Shown here: positions 42,401 to 56,600 of the stretch, in pieces | Position numbering within the stretch: position 1 is the first letter of the stretch | Layout of the letters: every line of letters begins with the position of its first letter | Assembly (NCBI RefSeq): GCF_037975245.1 | Contig: NC_092577.1 | Coordinates: 25,791,398 to 25,855,397 of the forward strand | Direction: 5' to 3' | Length of the DNA: 64,000 nt | Origin: Apostichopus japonicus | Taxonomy: Eukaryota > Echinodermata > Holothuroidea > Aspidochirotida > Stichopodidae | The notes under the pieces: generated by a model | Databases searched by the model: none | Told to the model about the DNA's origin: nothing | What the model saw: the letters and a program-made list of their open reading frames with translations, nothing else | Translations under genes and position numbers: made by a program

Positions 42401-43197
42401 TACCGCAATATCGATTTATCTGTAACTCACATTCGACTTATCGGTACCGCACCTTCGATTTATCGGTACCGCACATTCGATTTACCGGTACCGCACCTTC
42501 GATTTATCGGTACCGCAATATCGATTTATCGGTATTGCACATTCGATTTATCGGTATCGCACTTTCTATTTATCGGTCCCGCACAATCGATTTATCGGTA
42601 CCGCAATATCGATTTATCGGTATCGCACATTCCATTTATCGGTACCGCAATATCGATTAATCGGTATCGCACATTCCATTTATCGGTATCGCACATTCGA
42701 TTTACCGGTATCGCACATACGATTTATCGGTACCGCACATACTATTTATCGGTACCGCACATTTGATTTATCGTTATCGCACGTTCGATTTTTCGTTTTC
42801 ACTCGTTCGATTTATCGGTACCGAACATTTGATTTACTGGTCCCTCACATACGATTTATCAGTACCGCACATTCGACTTATCGGTATCGTAAATTTAATT
42901 TATCGGTATCGCGCATTCGATTTATCGGTATCGCACCTTCGATTTATCGGTCCCGCACAATCGTATTATAGGTATCGCAATATCGATTAATCGGTCTCGC
43001 ACATTCGATTTATCGGTAACAAATATCGATTAATCGGTATCGCACATTCGATTTATCGGTATCGCACATTCGATTTACCGGTATCGAACATACGATATAT
43101 CTGCACCGCACATTCGATTTATCGGTACCGCAATATCGATTTATGGGTAACGCACATTCGATTTATCGGTATCGTAAATTTAATTTATCGGTATCGC
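39425..43197 (+). repeat. Mosaic satellite with 546-bp repeat
   Basis: ACATTTGATTTATCG occurs at 41,511, 41,861 and 42,057 and begins near-identical segments (spacings 350 and 196, sum 546). The same 546-bp offset links 41,675 to 42,221, where the rare TATTGGTACCGCACATACTATTT is followed by CACATTTTATTT. 350 and 196 are 16 and 9 monomers each minus 2 bp, fitting one 20-bp unit per segment. Elsewhere I could not define a stable period. A 21-bp unit GGTAACAAATATCG lies near 43,015. No gene is present. Confidence 0.75.
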
Positions 43198-44370
43198 GCA
43201 TTCGATTCATCGGTGTCGCACATTCCATATATCGGTATCGCACATTCGATTTACCGGTATCGCAAATTCGATTTATCGGTACCGCACATACGATTTATCG
43301 GTACCGCACATTTGATTTATCGTTATCGCACATTCGATTTATCGGTACCGCAATATCGATTTATCGGTACCGCACAATCGATTTATCGGTACCGCACAAT
43401 CGATTTATTGGTACCGCACATTCGATTTATCGGTATCGCACGTTCGATTTATCGTTTTCACACATTCGATTTATCGGTCCCGCACAATCGATTTATCGGT
43501 ACCGCACATTCGACTTATCGGTATCGTAAATTTAATTTATCGGTATCGCGCATTCGATTAAACGGTATCGCGCATTCGATTTATCGGTAACGCACTTTCG
43601 ATTAATCGGTTCCGCATATTCGATTTATCGGTACCGCACATTCTATTTATCGGTATCGCACAATCGATTAATCGGTCTCGCGCATTCGATTTATCGGTGT
43701 CGCACATTCCATTTATCGGTATCGCACATTCGATTTACCGGTATCGCACATTCGATTTATCGGTACCGCACATACGATTTATCGGTACCGCACATTTGAT
43801 TTATCGTTATCGCACATTCGATTTATCGGTACCGCAATATCGATTTATCGGTACCGCACAATGGATTTATCGGTACCGCACAATCGATTTATTGGTACCG
43901 CACATTCGATTTATCGGTATCGCACGTTCGATTTGGCGTTTTCACACATTCGATTTATCGGTCCCGCACAATCGATTTATCGGTACCGCACATTCGACTT
44001 ATCGGTATCGTAAATTTAATTTATCGGTATCGCGCATTCGATTAAACGGTATCGCGCATTCGATTTATCGGTAACGCACTTTCGATTAATCGGTGCCGCA
44101 TATTCGATTTATCGGTACCGCACATTCTATTTATCGGTATCGCACAATCGATTAATCGGTCTCGCGCATTCGATTTATCGGTATCGCACATTCCATATAT
44201 CGGTATCGCACATTCGATTTACCGGTATCGCACATTCGATTTATCGGTACCGCACATACAATTTATCGGTACCGCTCATTTGATTTATCGTTATCGCACA
44301 TTCGAATTATCGGTACCGCAATATCGATTAATCGGTACCGCACAATGGATTTATCGGTACCGCACAATCG
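43198..44370 (+). repeat. 484-bp higher-order repeat (22 monomers), about 2.4 copies
   Basis: Units begin at about 43,198, 43,682 and 44,166, spaced exactly 484 bp (22 x 22). Each has CCATATATCGG or CCATTTATCGG, GATTTACCGG, CATACGATTTATCGG and ACATTTGATTTATCG; the first two continue through TATTGGTACC, TTTTCACACATTCG and TAAATTTAATTTA. Copies 2 and 3 share CACAATGGATTTATCGG (43,858 and 44,342), which copy 1 lacks at 43,374. GGCGTTTTCACAC near 43,935 is private to copy 2. Copy 3 breaks off near 44,370. Confidence 0.88.
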
Positions 44371-46075
44371 ATTTATCGGTACCGCACATTCTATTTATCG
44401 GTATCGCACAATCGATTAATCGGTCTCGCACATTCGATTTATCGGTAACGCACAATCGATTTATCGGTATCGCACATTCCATTTATCGGTAACGCAATAT
44501 CTATTTATCGGTATCGCACATTCGATTTACTGGTATCGCACATTCGATTTATCGGCACCGCACATTCGATTTATCGGTACCGCACATTCGATTTATCGGT
44601 ATCGTAAATTCGATTTATCGTTATCGCACGTTCGATTTATCGGTTCAGCACATTCGATTTATCGGTACCGCAATATCGATTAATCGGTCTCGCACATTCG
44701 ATTTATCGGTAGCAATATCGATTAATTGGTATCGCACATTCCATTTATCGGTATCGTACATTCGATTTATCGGTATCGCACATTCGATTTATCGGCACTG
44801 CATATTAGATTTATCGGCACGGCACATTCGATTTATCGGTATCGCACAATCGATTTATCGGTACCGCACATTCGATTAATCGGTATCGCACGTTCGATTT
44901 ATCGTTATCGCACATTACATTTATTGGTATCTTACATTCGATTTACCGGTAACGCACATTCGATTTATCGGCACCGCACATTCGATTTATCGGTACCGCA
45001 ATATCGATTTATCGGTACCGCACATTCGATTAAACGGTCTCGCACTTTCGATTTATCGGTAGCGCACATTCGACTTATCGGTATCGTAAATTTAATTTAT
45101 CGGTATCGCGCATTCGATTCATCGGTGTCGCACATTCCATATATCGGTATCGCACATTCGATTTACCGGTATCGCACATTCGATTTATCGGTATCGCACA
45201 TACGATTTATCGGTACCGCACATTTGATTTATCGTTATCGCACATTCGATTTATCGGTACCGCAATATCGATTTATCGGTACCGCACAATCGATTTATCG
45301 GTACCGCACAATCGATTTATTGGTACCGCACATTCGATTTATCGGTATCGCACGTTCGATTTATCGTTTTCACACATTCGATTAAACGGTCTCGCACTTT
45401 CGATTTATCGGTAGCGCACAATCGATTTATCGGTATCGCACATTCCATTTATCGTGATCGCACATTCGATTTACCGGTATCGCACTTTCGATTTATCGGT
45501 CCCGCTCAATCGATTTATCGGTACCGCACATTCGATTTATCGGTACCGCACATTCGATTTATCGGTACCGCAATATCGATTTATCGGTACCGCACATTCG
45601 ATTTATCGGTACCGCACATTCGATTTATCGGTACCGCACATTCGATTTATCGGTACCGCAATATCGATTTATCGGTCCCGCACAATCGACTTATCGGTAC
45701 CGCAATATCGATTTATCGGTACCGCACATTCGATTTATCGGTACCGCAATATCGATTTATCCGTACCGCACATTCGATTTATCGGTACCGCAATATCGAA
45801 TTATCGGTACCGCAATATCGATTTATCGGTACCGCACAATCGATTTATCGGTTCCGCAATATCGATTTATCGGTACCGCACAATCGATGTATCGGTTCCG
45901 CAATATCGATTTATCGGTATCGCGCATTCGATTTATCGGTACCGCACTTTCGATTTATCGGTACCGCACAATCGATTTATCGGTACCGCACAATCGATTT
46001 ATCGGTACCGCACATTCGATTTATCGGTATCGCACGTTCGATTTATCGTTTTCACTCGTTCGATTTATCGGTACC
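44371..46075 (+). repeat. Satellite leading into block a
   Basis: Ordinary monomers. The interval from about 44,590 to 45,040 resembles the start of block a (46,075 on) at an offset of 1,494, becoming 1,516 after one monomer is gained near 46,340: GGTTCAGCAC, TAATTGGTATCGC, GCATATTAGATTT and ACATTACATTTATTGG come in the same order. From 45,454 to 45,880 the array is unusually regular, with many unmodified GGTACCGCACATTCG and GGTACCGCAATATCG units alternating. No gene is present. Confidence 0.72.
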
Positions 46076-47894
46076 GCACATTCGATTTATCGGTATCGTA
46101 AATTCGATTTATCGTTATCGCACGTTCGATTTATCGGTTCAGCACATTCGATTTATCGGTACCGCAATATCGATTAATCGGTCTCGCACATTCGATTTAT
46201 CGGTAGCAATATCGATTAATTGGTATCGCACATTCCATTTATCGGTATCGTACATTCGATTTATCGTTATCGCACATTCGATTTATCGGCACTGCATATT
46301 AGATTTATCGGCACGGCACATTCGATTTATCGGTACCGCACATTCAATTTATCGGTATCGCACAATCGATTTATCGGTACCGCACATTCGATTAATCGGT
46401 ATCGCACGTTCGATTTATCGTTATCGCACATTACATTTATTGGTATCTTACATTCGATTTACCGGTAACGCACATTCGATTTATCGGCACCGCACATTCG
46501 ATTTATCGGTACCGCAATATCGATTTTTCGGTACCGCACATTCGATTAAACGGTATCGCACTTTCGATTTATCGGTTCAGCACAATCGATTTATCGGTAT
46601 CGCACATTCCATTTATCGTGATCGCACATTCGATTTACCGGTATCGCACTTTCGATTTATCGGTCCCGCACAATCGATTTATCGGTACCGTACATTCGAT
46701 TTATCGGTACCGCAATATCGATTTATCGGTACCGCACATTCGATTTATCGGTACCGCAATATCGATTTATCGGTACCGCACATTCGATTTATCGGTACCG
46801 CAATATCGATTTATCGGTCCCGCACAATCGACTTATCGGTACCGCAATATCGATTTATCGGTACCGCACATTCGATTTATCGGTACCGCAATATCGATTT
46901 ATCCGTACCGCACATTCGATTTATCGGTACCGCAATATCGATTTATCGGTACCGCAATATCGATTTATCGGTATCGCACAATCGATTTATCGGTTCCGCA
47001 ATATCGATTTATCGGTACCGCACAATCGATTTATCGGTACCGCACATTCGATTTATCGGTATCGCGCATTCGATTTATCGGTACCGCACTTTCGATTTAT
47101 CGGTACCGCACAATCGATTTATCGGTACCGCAATATCGATTAATCGGTCTCGCACATTCGATTTATCGGTAACAATATCGATTAATCGGTATCGCACATT
47201 CCATTTATCGGTATCGCGCATTCGATTTATCGGTAACGCACTTTCGATTAATCGGTACCGCACATTCGATTTATCGGTACCGCACATTCGATTTATCGGT
47301 ATCGCACGTTCGATTTATCGTTTTCACACATTCGATTTATCGGTCCCGCACAATCGATTTATCGGTAGCGCACATTCGACTTATCGGTATCGTAAATTTA
47401 ATTTAACGGTATCGCGCATTCGATTAAACGGTATCGCGCATTCGATTTATCGGTATCGCACGTTCGATTTATAGTTTTCACACTTTCGATTAATCGGTAC
47501 CGCACAATCGATTTATCGGTACCGCACATTCGATTTATCGGTATCGCACGTTCGATTTATCGTTTTCACACATTCGATTTATCGGTCCCGCACAATCGAT
47601 TTATCGGTACCGCACATTCGACTTATCGGTATCGTAAATTTAATTTATCGGTATCGCGCATTCGATTAAACGGTATCGCGCATTCGATTTATCGGTAACG
47701 CACTTTCGATTAATCGGTACCGCACATTCGATTTATCGGTACCGCACATTCTATTTATCGGTATCGCACAATCGATTAATCGGTCTCGCACATTCGATTT
47801 ATCGGTAGCGCACAATCGATTTATCGGTATCGCACATTCCATTTATCGGTAACGCAATATCTATTAATCGGTCTCGCACATTCGATTTACCGGT
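46075..47894 (+). repeat. Block a, copy 1 (of a-b-c-a-c-a-b-c)
   Basis: Recurs at about 51,680-53,607 (offset 5,603, changing to 5,713) and 54,735-56,662 (a further 3,055 bp). Markers in order are GGTTCAGCAC, TAATTGGTATCGC, ATTAGATTTATCGG, ACATTACATTTATTGG, GATTTTTCGG, GGTACCGTACATTCG, GATTTATCCGTACC, GGTAACAATATCG and GATTTATAGTTTTCAC. The unit near 46,688 with CCGTAC occurs once here but twice in the later copies. This copy also has a private GGTTCAGCACAATCG near 46,573 where the others read GGTAGCGCACAATCG. Confidence 0.88.
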
Positions 47895-50552
47895 ACCGCA
47901 CATTCTATTTATCGGTATCGCACAATCGATTAATCGGTCTCGCACATTCGATTTATCGGTATCGCGCATTCGATTTATCGGTATCGCACATTCCATTTAT
48001 CGGTAACGCAATATCTATTAATCGGTCTCGCACATTCGATTTACCGGTATCGCACTTTCGATTAATCGGTCCCGCACATTCGATTTATCGGTACCGCAAT
48101 ATCGATTTATCGGTATCGCACATTCGATTTATCGGTACCGCAATATCGATTTATCGGTATCGCACATTCGATTTACTGGTATCGCACATTCGATTTATCG
48201 GCACCGCACATTCGATTTATCGGTACCGCACATTCGATTTATCGGTATCGTAAATTCGATTTATCGTTATCGCACGTTAGATTTATCGGTTCAGCACATT
48301 CGATTTATCGGTACCGCAATATCGATTAATCGGTCTCGCACATTCGATTTATCGGTAGCAATATCGATTAATTGGTATCGCACATTCCATTTATCGGTAT
48401 CGTACATTCGATTTATCGGCACTGCATATTAGATTTATCGGCACGGCACATTCGATTTATCGGTACCGCACATTCAATTTATCGGTATCGCACAATCGAT
48501 TTATCGGTACCGCACATTCGACTTATCGGTATCGTAAATTTAATTTATCGGTATCGCGCATTCGATTAAACGGTATCGCGCATTCGATTTATCGGTAACG
48601 CACTTTCGATTAATCGGTACCGCACATTCGATTTATCGGTACCGCACATTCTATTTATCGGTATCGCACAATCGATTAATCGGTCTCGCACATTCGATTT
48701 ATCGGTAGCGCACAATCGATTTATCGGTATCGCACATTCCATTTATCGGTAACGCAATATCTATTAATCGGTCTCGCACATTCGATTTACCGGTACCGCA
48801 CATTCTATTTATCGGTATCGCACAATCGATTAATCGGTCTCGCACATTCGATTTATCGGTATCGCGCATTCGATTTATCGGTATCGCACATTCCATTTAT
48901 CGGTAACGCAATATCTATTAATCGGTCTCGCACATTCGATTTACCGGTATCGCACTTTCGATTTATCGGTCCCGCACATTCGATTTATCGGTACCGCAAT
49001 ATCGATTTATCGGTATCGCACATTCGATTTACAGGTATCGCACTTTCGATTTATCGGTCCCGCACAATCGATTTATCGGTACCGCAATATCGATTTATCG
49101 GTACCACACATTCGATTTATCGGTACCGCAATATCGATTAATCGGTATCGCACATTCCATTTATCGGTATCGCACTTTCGATTTACCGGTATCGCACATA
49201 CGATTTATCAGCACCGCACATTCGATTTATCGGTACCGCAATATCGATTTATCGGTAACGCACATTCGATTAAACGGTATCGCACTTTCGATTTATCGGT
49301 AGCGCACAATCGATTTATCGGTATCGCACATTCCATTTATCGTGATCGCACATTCGATTTACCGGTATCGCACTTTCGATTTATCGGTCCCGCACAATCG
49401 ATTTATCGGTACCGCACATTCGATTTATCGGTACCGCACATTCGATTTATCGGTACCGCACATTCGATTTATCGGTACCGCAATATCGATTTATCGGTCT
49501 CGCACAATCGACTTATCGGTACCGCAATATCGATTTATCGGTACCGCACATTCGATTTATCGGTACCGCAATATCGATTTATCCGTACCGCACATTCGAT
49601 TTATCGGTATCGCGCATTCGATTTATCGGTACCGCAATATCGATTTATCGGTACCGCACAATCGATTTATTGGTTCCGCAATATCGATTTATCGGTACCG
49701 CACAATCGATTTATCGGTACCGCACATTCGATTTTTCGGTATCGCGCATTCGATTTATCGGTACCGCACTTTCCATTTATCGGTACCGCACAATCGATTT
49801 ATCGGTACCGCACAATCGATTTATCGGTACCGCACGTTCTATTTATCGGTATCGCACGTTCGATTTATCGTTTTCACTCGTTCGATTTATCGGTACCGCA
49901 CATTCGATTTACTGGTTCCGCACATACGATTTATCAGTACCGCTCATTCGACTTATCGGTATCGTAAATTTAATTTATCGGTATCGCGCATTCGATTTAT
50001 CGGTATCGCACCTTTGATTTATCGGTACCGCACAATCGATTTATCGGTACCGCAATATCGATTAATCGGTCTCGCACATTCGATTTATCGGTAACAATAT
50101 CGATTAATCGGTATCGCACATTCCATTTATCGGTATCGCGCATTCGATTTATCGGTAACGCACTTTCGATTAATCGGCACGGCACATTCGATTTATCGGT
50201 ACCGCACATTCAATTTATCGGTATCGCACATTACATTTATTGGTATCTTACATTCGATTTACCGGTATCGCGAATTCGATTTATCGGTACCGCACATTCG
50301 ACTTATCGGTACCGCAATATCGATTTATCGGTATCGCACATTCGATTTACCGGTACCGCAATATCGATTTATCGGTATCGCACATTCGATTTACCGGTAT
50401 CGCACTTTCGATTTATCGGTACCGCACAATCGATTTATCGCTACCGCAATATAGATTTATCGTTACCGCACATTCGATTTATCGGTACCGCAATATCGAT
50501 TTATCGGTATCGTACATTCGATTTACCGGTATCGCACATTCGATTTATCGGC
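47895..50552 (+). repeat. Block b, copy 1
   Basis: A 2,658-bp block that recurs at 56,663-59,320 with a constant 8,768-bp offset (markers at 48,372, 48,699, 49,342, 49,670, 49,997 and 50,240). Inside it the segment around 48,540-48,900 repeats the preceding 47,640-48,000 at an offset of 900 bp (41 monomers minus 2). Differences from copy 2 are few, for example GATTAATCGGTCCCGC near 48,061 against GATTTATCGG, and GGTATCGC near 48,113 against GGTACCGC. Confidence 0.88.
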
Positions 50553-51680
50553 ACCGCACAATCGATTGATCGGTACCGCACATTCGATTTATAGGTATCG
50601 CTCATTCGATTTATCGGTATCGCACAATCGATTAATCGGTCTCGCACATTCGATTTATCGGTAGCGCACAATCGATTTATCGGTACCGCAAAATCGAATT
50701 ACCGGTAACGCATATTCAATTTATCGGCACCGCACATTCGATTTATCGGTAACGCAATATCGATTTATCGGTATCTCACATTCTATTTACCGGTATCGCA
50801 TTTTCGATTTTTCGGTCCCGAACAATCGATTTATCGGTACCGCAATATCGATTTATCGGTACCGCACATACGATTGATCGGTACCGCACATTTGATTTAT
50901 CGTTATCGCACATTCGATTTATCGGTACAGCAATATCGATTTATCGGTACCGCACAATTGATTGATCGGTACCGCACAATCGATTTATTGGTACCGCACA
51001 TTCGATTTATCGGTATCGCACGTTCTATTTATCGGTAGCAATATCGATTAATCGGTATCACACATTCCATTTATCGGTCCCGCACAATCGATTTATAGGT
51101 ATCGCAATATCGATTAATCGGTAGCAATATCGATTAATCGGTATCGCACATTTCATTTATCGGTATCGCACATTCGATTTACCGGTATCGCACATACGAT
51201 ATATCTGCACCGCAATATCAATTTATGGGTAACGCACATTCGATTTATCGGTAACGCACATTAGATTTATCGCACATTCCATTTATCGGTAGCAATATCG
51301 ATTAATCGGTCTCGCACATTCGATTTATCGGTAGCAATATCGATTAATCGGTATCGCACATTTCATTTATCGGTATCGCACATTCGATTTACCGGTATCG
51401 CACATACGATATATCTGCACCGCAATATCAATTTATGGGTAACGCACATTCGATTTATCGGTAACGCACATTAGATTTATCGCACATTCGATTTATCGGT
51501 ACCGCACTTTCATTTATCGGTACCGCACAATCGATTTATCGGTACCGCACATTCGATTTATCGGTATCGCACATTCGATTTACCGGTATCGCACATTCGA
51601 TTTATCGGCACCGCACATTCGATTTATCGGTACCGCAACATCGATATATCGGTATCGCACATTCGATTTATCGTTACCGC
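50553..51680 (+). repeat. Block c, copy 1, with a 210-bp internal duplication
   Basis: Recurs at 53,608-54,735 (offset 3,055) and about 59,321-60,430 (offset 8,768, then 8,746). Copy 3 lacks one 22-bp monomer near 59,600 (GGTACCGCAATATCG). Within the block, the segment with CACATTTCATTTATCGG, CATACGATATATCTGC, GCAATATCAATTTATGGG and CATTAGATTTATCGCAC occurs twice 210 bp apart (51,151 and 51,361). 210 is ten monomers minus 10 bp, which fits one 16-bp and two 20-bp units. No gene is present. Confidence 0.87.
51470..51500 (+). repeat. 16-bp truncated monomer
   Basis: CATTAGATTTATCGCACATT shows a monomer lacking six bases of the GGTACCG core, so ATCG joins CACATT directly. The same truncation occurs near 51,270, 54,323, 54,533, 60,013 and 60,223, always inside block c. 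It is the shortest monomer I found and removes the CGGTACCG palindrome entirely. At 63,217 the related sequence has the full-length form (CATTAGATTTATCGGCACCGC), which is consistent with a single deletion later spread with block c. Confidence 0.8.
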
Positions 51681-53607
51681 ACATTCGATTTATCGGTAAC
51701 TTAAATTCGATTTATCGTTATCGCACGTTCGATTTATCGGTTCAGCACATTCGATTTATCGGTACCGCAATATCGATTAATCGGTCTCGCACATTCGATT
51801 TATCGGTAGCAATATCGATTAATTGGTATCGCACATTCCATTTATCGGTATCGTACATTCGATTTATCGTTATCGCACATTCGATTTATCGGCACTGTAT
51901 ATTAGATTTATCGGCACGGCACATTCGATTTATCGGTACCGCACATTCAATTTATCGGTATCGCACAATCGATTTATCGGTACCGCACATTCGATTAATC
52001 GGTATCGCACGTTCGATTTATCGTTATCGCACATTACATTTATTGGTATCTTACATTCGATTTACCGGTAACGCACATTCGATTTATCGGCACCGCACAT
52101 TCGATTTATCGGTACCGCAATATCGATTTTTCGGTACCGCACATTCGATTAAACGGTATCGCACTTTCGATTTATCGGTAGCGCACAATCGATTTATCGG
52201 TATCGCACATTCCATTTATCGTGATCGCACATTCGATTTACCGGTATCGCACTTTCGATTTATCGGTCCCGCACAATCGATTTATCGGTACCGTACATTC
52301 GATTTATCGGTACCGCAATATCGATTTATCGGTACCGCACATTCGATTTATCGGTACCGCAATATCGATTTATCGGTACCGCACATTCGATTTATCGGTA
52401 CCGTACATTCGATTTATCGGTACCGCAATATCGATTTATCGGTACCGCACATTCGATTTATCGGTACCGCAATATCGATTTATCGGTACCGCACATTCGA
52501 TTTATCGGTACCGCAATATCGATTTATCGGTCCCGCACAATCGACTTATCGGTACCGCAATATCGATTTATCGGTACCGCACATTCGATTTATCCGTACC
52601 GCACATTCGATTTATCCGTACCGCACATTCGATTTATCGGTACCGCAATATCGATTTATCGGTACCGCAATATCGATTTATCGGTATCGCACAATCGATT
52701 TATCGGTTCCGCAATATCGATTTATCGGTACCGCACAATCGATTTATCGGTACCGCACATTCGATTTATCGGTATCGCGCATTCGATTTATCGGTACCGC
52801 ACTTTCGATTTATCGGTACCGCACAATCGATTTATCGGTACCGCAATATCGATTAATCGGTCTCGCACATTCGATTTATCGGTAACAATATCGATTAATC
52901 GGTATCGCACATTCCATTTATCGGTATCGCGCATTCGATTTATCGGTAACGCACTTTCGATTAATCGGTACCGCACATTCGATTTATCGGTACCGCACAT
53001 TCGATTTATCGGTATCGCACGTTCGATTTATCGTTTTCACACATTCGATTTATCGGTCCCGCACAATCGATTTATCGGTAGCGCACATTCGACTTATCGG
53101 TATCGTAAATTTAATTTAACGGTATCGCGCATTCGATTAAACGGTATCGCGCATTCGATTTATCGGTATCGTACGTTCGATTTATAGTTTTCACACTTTC
53201 GATTAATCGGTACCGCACAATTGATTTATCGGTACCGCACATTCGATTTATCGGTATCGCACGTTCGATTTATCGTTTTCACACATTCGATTTATCGGTC
53301 CCGCACAATCGATTTATCGGTACCGCACATTCGACTTATCGGTATCGTAAATTTAATTTATCGGTATCGCGCATTCGATTAAACGGTATCGCGCATTCGA
53401 TTTATCGGTAACGCACTTTCGATTAATCGGTACCGCACATTCGATTTATCGGTACCGCACATTCTATTTATCGGTATCGCACAATCGATTAATCGGTCTC
53501 GCACATTCGATTTATCGGTAGCGCACAATCGATTTATCGGTATCGCACATTCCATTTATCGGTAACGCAATATCTATTAATCGGTCTCGCACAGTCGATT
53601 TACCGGT
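51680..53607 (+). repeat. Block a, copy 2
   Basis: Matches 46,075-47,894 but is 110 bp longer: the unit GGTACCGTACATTCG occurs at about 52,286 and 52,396, exactly five monomers apart, so five monomers have been duplicated here. It ends with GTCTCGCACAGTCG near 53,584, an A-to-G variant of the ACATTCG/ACAGTCG type that is also in copy 3 and absent from copy 1. A private GATTTATCCGTACC doublet lies near 52,582 and 52,611. Confidence 0.88.
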
Positions 53608-56600
53608 ACCGCACAATCGATTGATCGGTACCGCACATTCGATTTATAGGTATCGCTCATTCGATTTATCGGTATCGCACAATCGATTAATCGGTCTCGC
53701 ACATTCGATTTATCGGTAGCGCACAATCGATTTATCGGTACCGCAAAATCGAATTACCGGTAACGCATATTCAATTTATCGGCACCGCACATTCGATTTA
53801 TCGGTAACGCAATATCGATTTATCGGTATCTCACATTCTATTTACCGGTATCGCATTTTCGATTTTTCGGTCCCGAACAATCGATTTATCGGTACCGCAA
53901 TATCGATTTATCGGTACCGCACATACGATTGATCGGTACCGCACATTTGATTTATCGTTATCGCACATTCGATTTATCGGTACAGCAATATCGATTTATC
54001 GGTACCGCACAATTGATTGATCGGTACCGCACAATCGATTTATTGGTACCGCACATTCGATTTATCGGTATCGCACGTTCTATTTATCGGTAGCAATATC
54101 GATTAATCGGTATCACACATTCCATTTATCGGTCCCGCACAATCGATTTATAGGTATCGCAATATCGATTAATCGGTAGCAATATCGATTAATCGGTATC
54201 GCACATTTCATTTATCGGTATCGCACATTCGATTTACCGGTATCGCACATACGATATATCTGCACCGCAATATCAATTTATGGGTAACGCACATTCGATT
54301 TATCGGTAACGCACATTAGATTTATCGCACATTCCATTTATCGGTAGCAATATCGATTAATCGGTCTCGCACATTCGATTTATCGGTAGCAATATCGATT
54401 AATCGGTATCGCACATTTCATTTATCGGTATCGCACATTCGATTTACCGGTATCGCACATACGATATATCTGCACCGCAATATCAATTTATGGGTAACGC
54501 ACATTCGATTTATCGGTAACGCACATTAGATTTATCGCACATTCGATTTATCGGTACCGCACTTTCATTTATCGGTACCGCACAATCGATTTATCGGTAC
54601 CGCACATTCGATTTATCGGTATCGCACATTCGATTTACCGGTATCGCACATTCGATTTATCGGCACCGCACATTCGATTTATCGGTACCGCAACATCGAT
54701 ATATCGGTATCGCACATTCGATTTATCGTTACCGCACATTCGATTTATCGGTAACTTAAATTCGATTTATCGTTATCGCACGTTCGATTTATCGGTTCAG
54801 CACATTCGATTTATCGGTACCGCAATATCGATTAATCGGTCTCGCACATTCGATTTATCGGTAGCAATATCGATTAATTGGTATCGCACATTCCATTTAT
54901 CGGTATCGTACATTCGATTTATCGTTATCGCACATTCGATTTATCGGCACTGTATATTAGATTTATCGGCACGGCACATTCGATTTATCGGTACCGCACA
55001 TTCAATTTATCGGTATCGCACAATCGATTTATCGGTACCGCACATTCGATTAATCGGTATCGCACGTTCGATTTATCGTTATCGCACATTACATTTATTG
55101 GTATCTTACATTCGATTTACCGGTAACGCACATTCGATTTATCGGCACCGCACATTCGATTTATCGGTACCGCAATATCGATTTTTCGGTACCGCACATT
55201 CGATTAAACGGTATCGCACTTTCGATTTATCGGTAGCGCACAATCGATTTATCGGTATCGCACATTCCATTTATCGTGATCGCACATTCGATTTACCGGT
55301 ATCGCACTTTCGATTTATCGGTCCCGCACAATCGATTTATCGGTACCGTACATTCGATTTATCGGTACCGCAATATCGATTTATCGGTACCGCACATTCG
55401 ATTTATCGGTACCGCAATATCGATTTATCGGTACCGCACATTCGATTTATCGGTACCGTACATTCGATTTATCGGTACCGCAATATCGATTTATCGGTAC
55501 CGCACATTCGATTTATCGGTACCGCAATATCGATTTATCGGTACCGCACATTCGATTTATCGGTACCGCAATATCGATTTATCGGTCCCGCACAATCGAC
55601 TTATCGGTACCGCAATATCGATTTATCGGTACCGCACATTCGATTTATCGGTACCGCAATATCGATTTATCCGTACCGCACATTCGATTTATCGGTACCG
55701 CAATATCGATTTATCGGTACCGCAATATCGATTTATCGGTATCGCACAATCGATTTATCGGTTCCGCAATATCGATTTATCGGTACCGCACAATCGATTT
55801 ATCGGTACCGCACATTCGATTTATCGGTATCGCGCATTCGATTTATCGGTACCGCACTTTCGATTTATCGGTACCGCACAATCGATTTATCGGTACCGCA
55901 ATATCGATTAATCGGTCTCGCACATTCGATTTATCGGTAACAATATCGATTAATCGGTATCGCACATTCCATTTATCGGTATCGCGCATTCGATTTATCG
56001 GTAACGCACTTTCGATTAATCGGTACCGCACATTCGATTTATCGGTACCGCACATTCGATTTATCGGTATCGCACGTTCGATTTATCGTTTTCACACATT
56101 CGATTTATCGGTCCCGCACAATCGATTTATCGGTAGCGCACATTCGACTTATCGGTATCGTAAATTTAATTTAACGGTATCGCGCATTCGATTAAACGGT
56201 ATCGCGCATTCGATTTATCGGTATCGTACGTTCGATTTATAGTTTTCACACTTTCGATTAATCGGTACCGCACAATTGATTTATCGGTACCGCACATTCG
56301 ATTTATCGGTATCGCACGTTCGATTTATCGTTTTCACACATTCGATTTATCGGTCCCGCACAATCGATTTATCGGTACCGCACATTCGACTTATCGGTAT
56401 CGTAAATTTAATTTATCGGTATCGCGCATTCGATTAAACGGTATCGCGCATTCGATTTATCGGTAACGCACTTTCGATTAATCGGTACCGCACATTCGAT
56501 TTATCGGTACCGCACATTCTATTTATCGGTATCGCACAATCGATTAATCGGTCTCGCACATTCGATTTATCGGTAGCGCACAATCGATTTATCGGTATCG

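Noticed and set aside
46440-47474. Open frame of 344 codons in block a
   Set aside because: The other block a copies have different lengths for the same frame because of a few monomer changes, so the frame is not conserved as a coding unit. It also starts at TTG.
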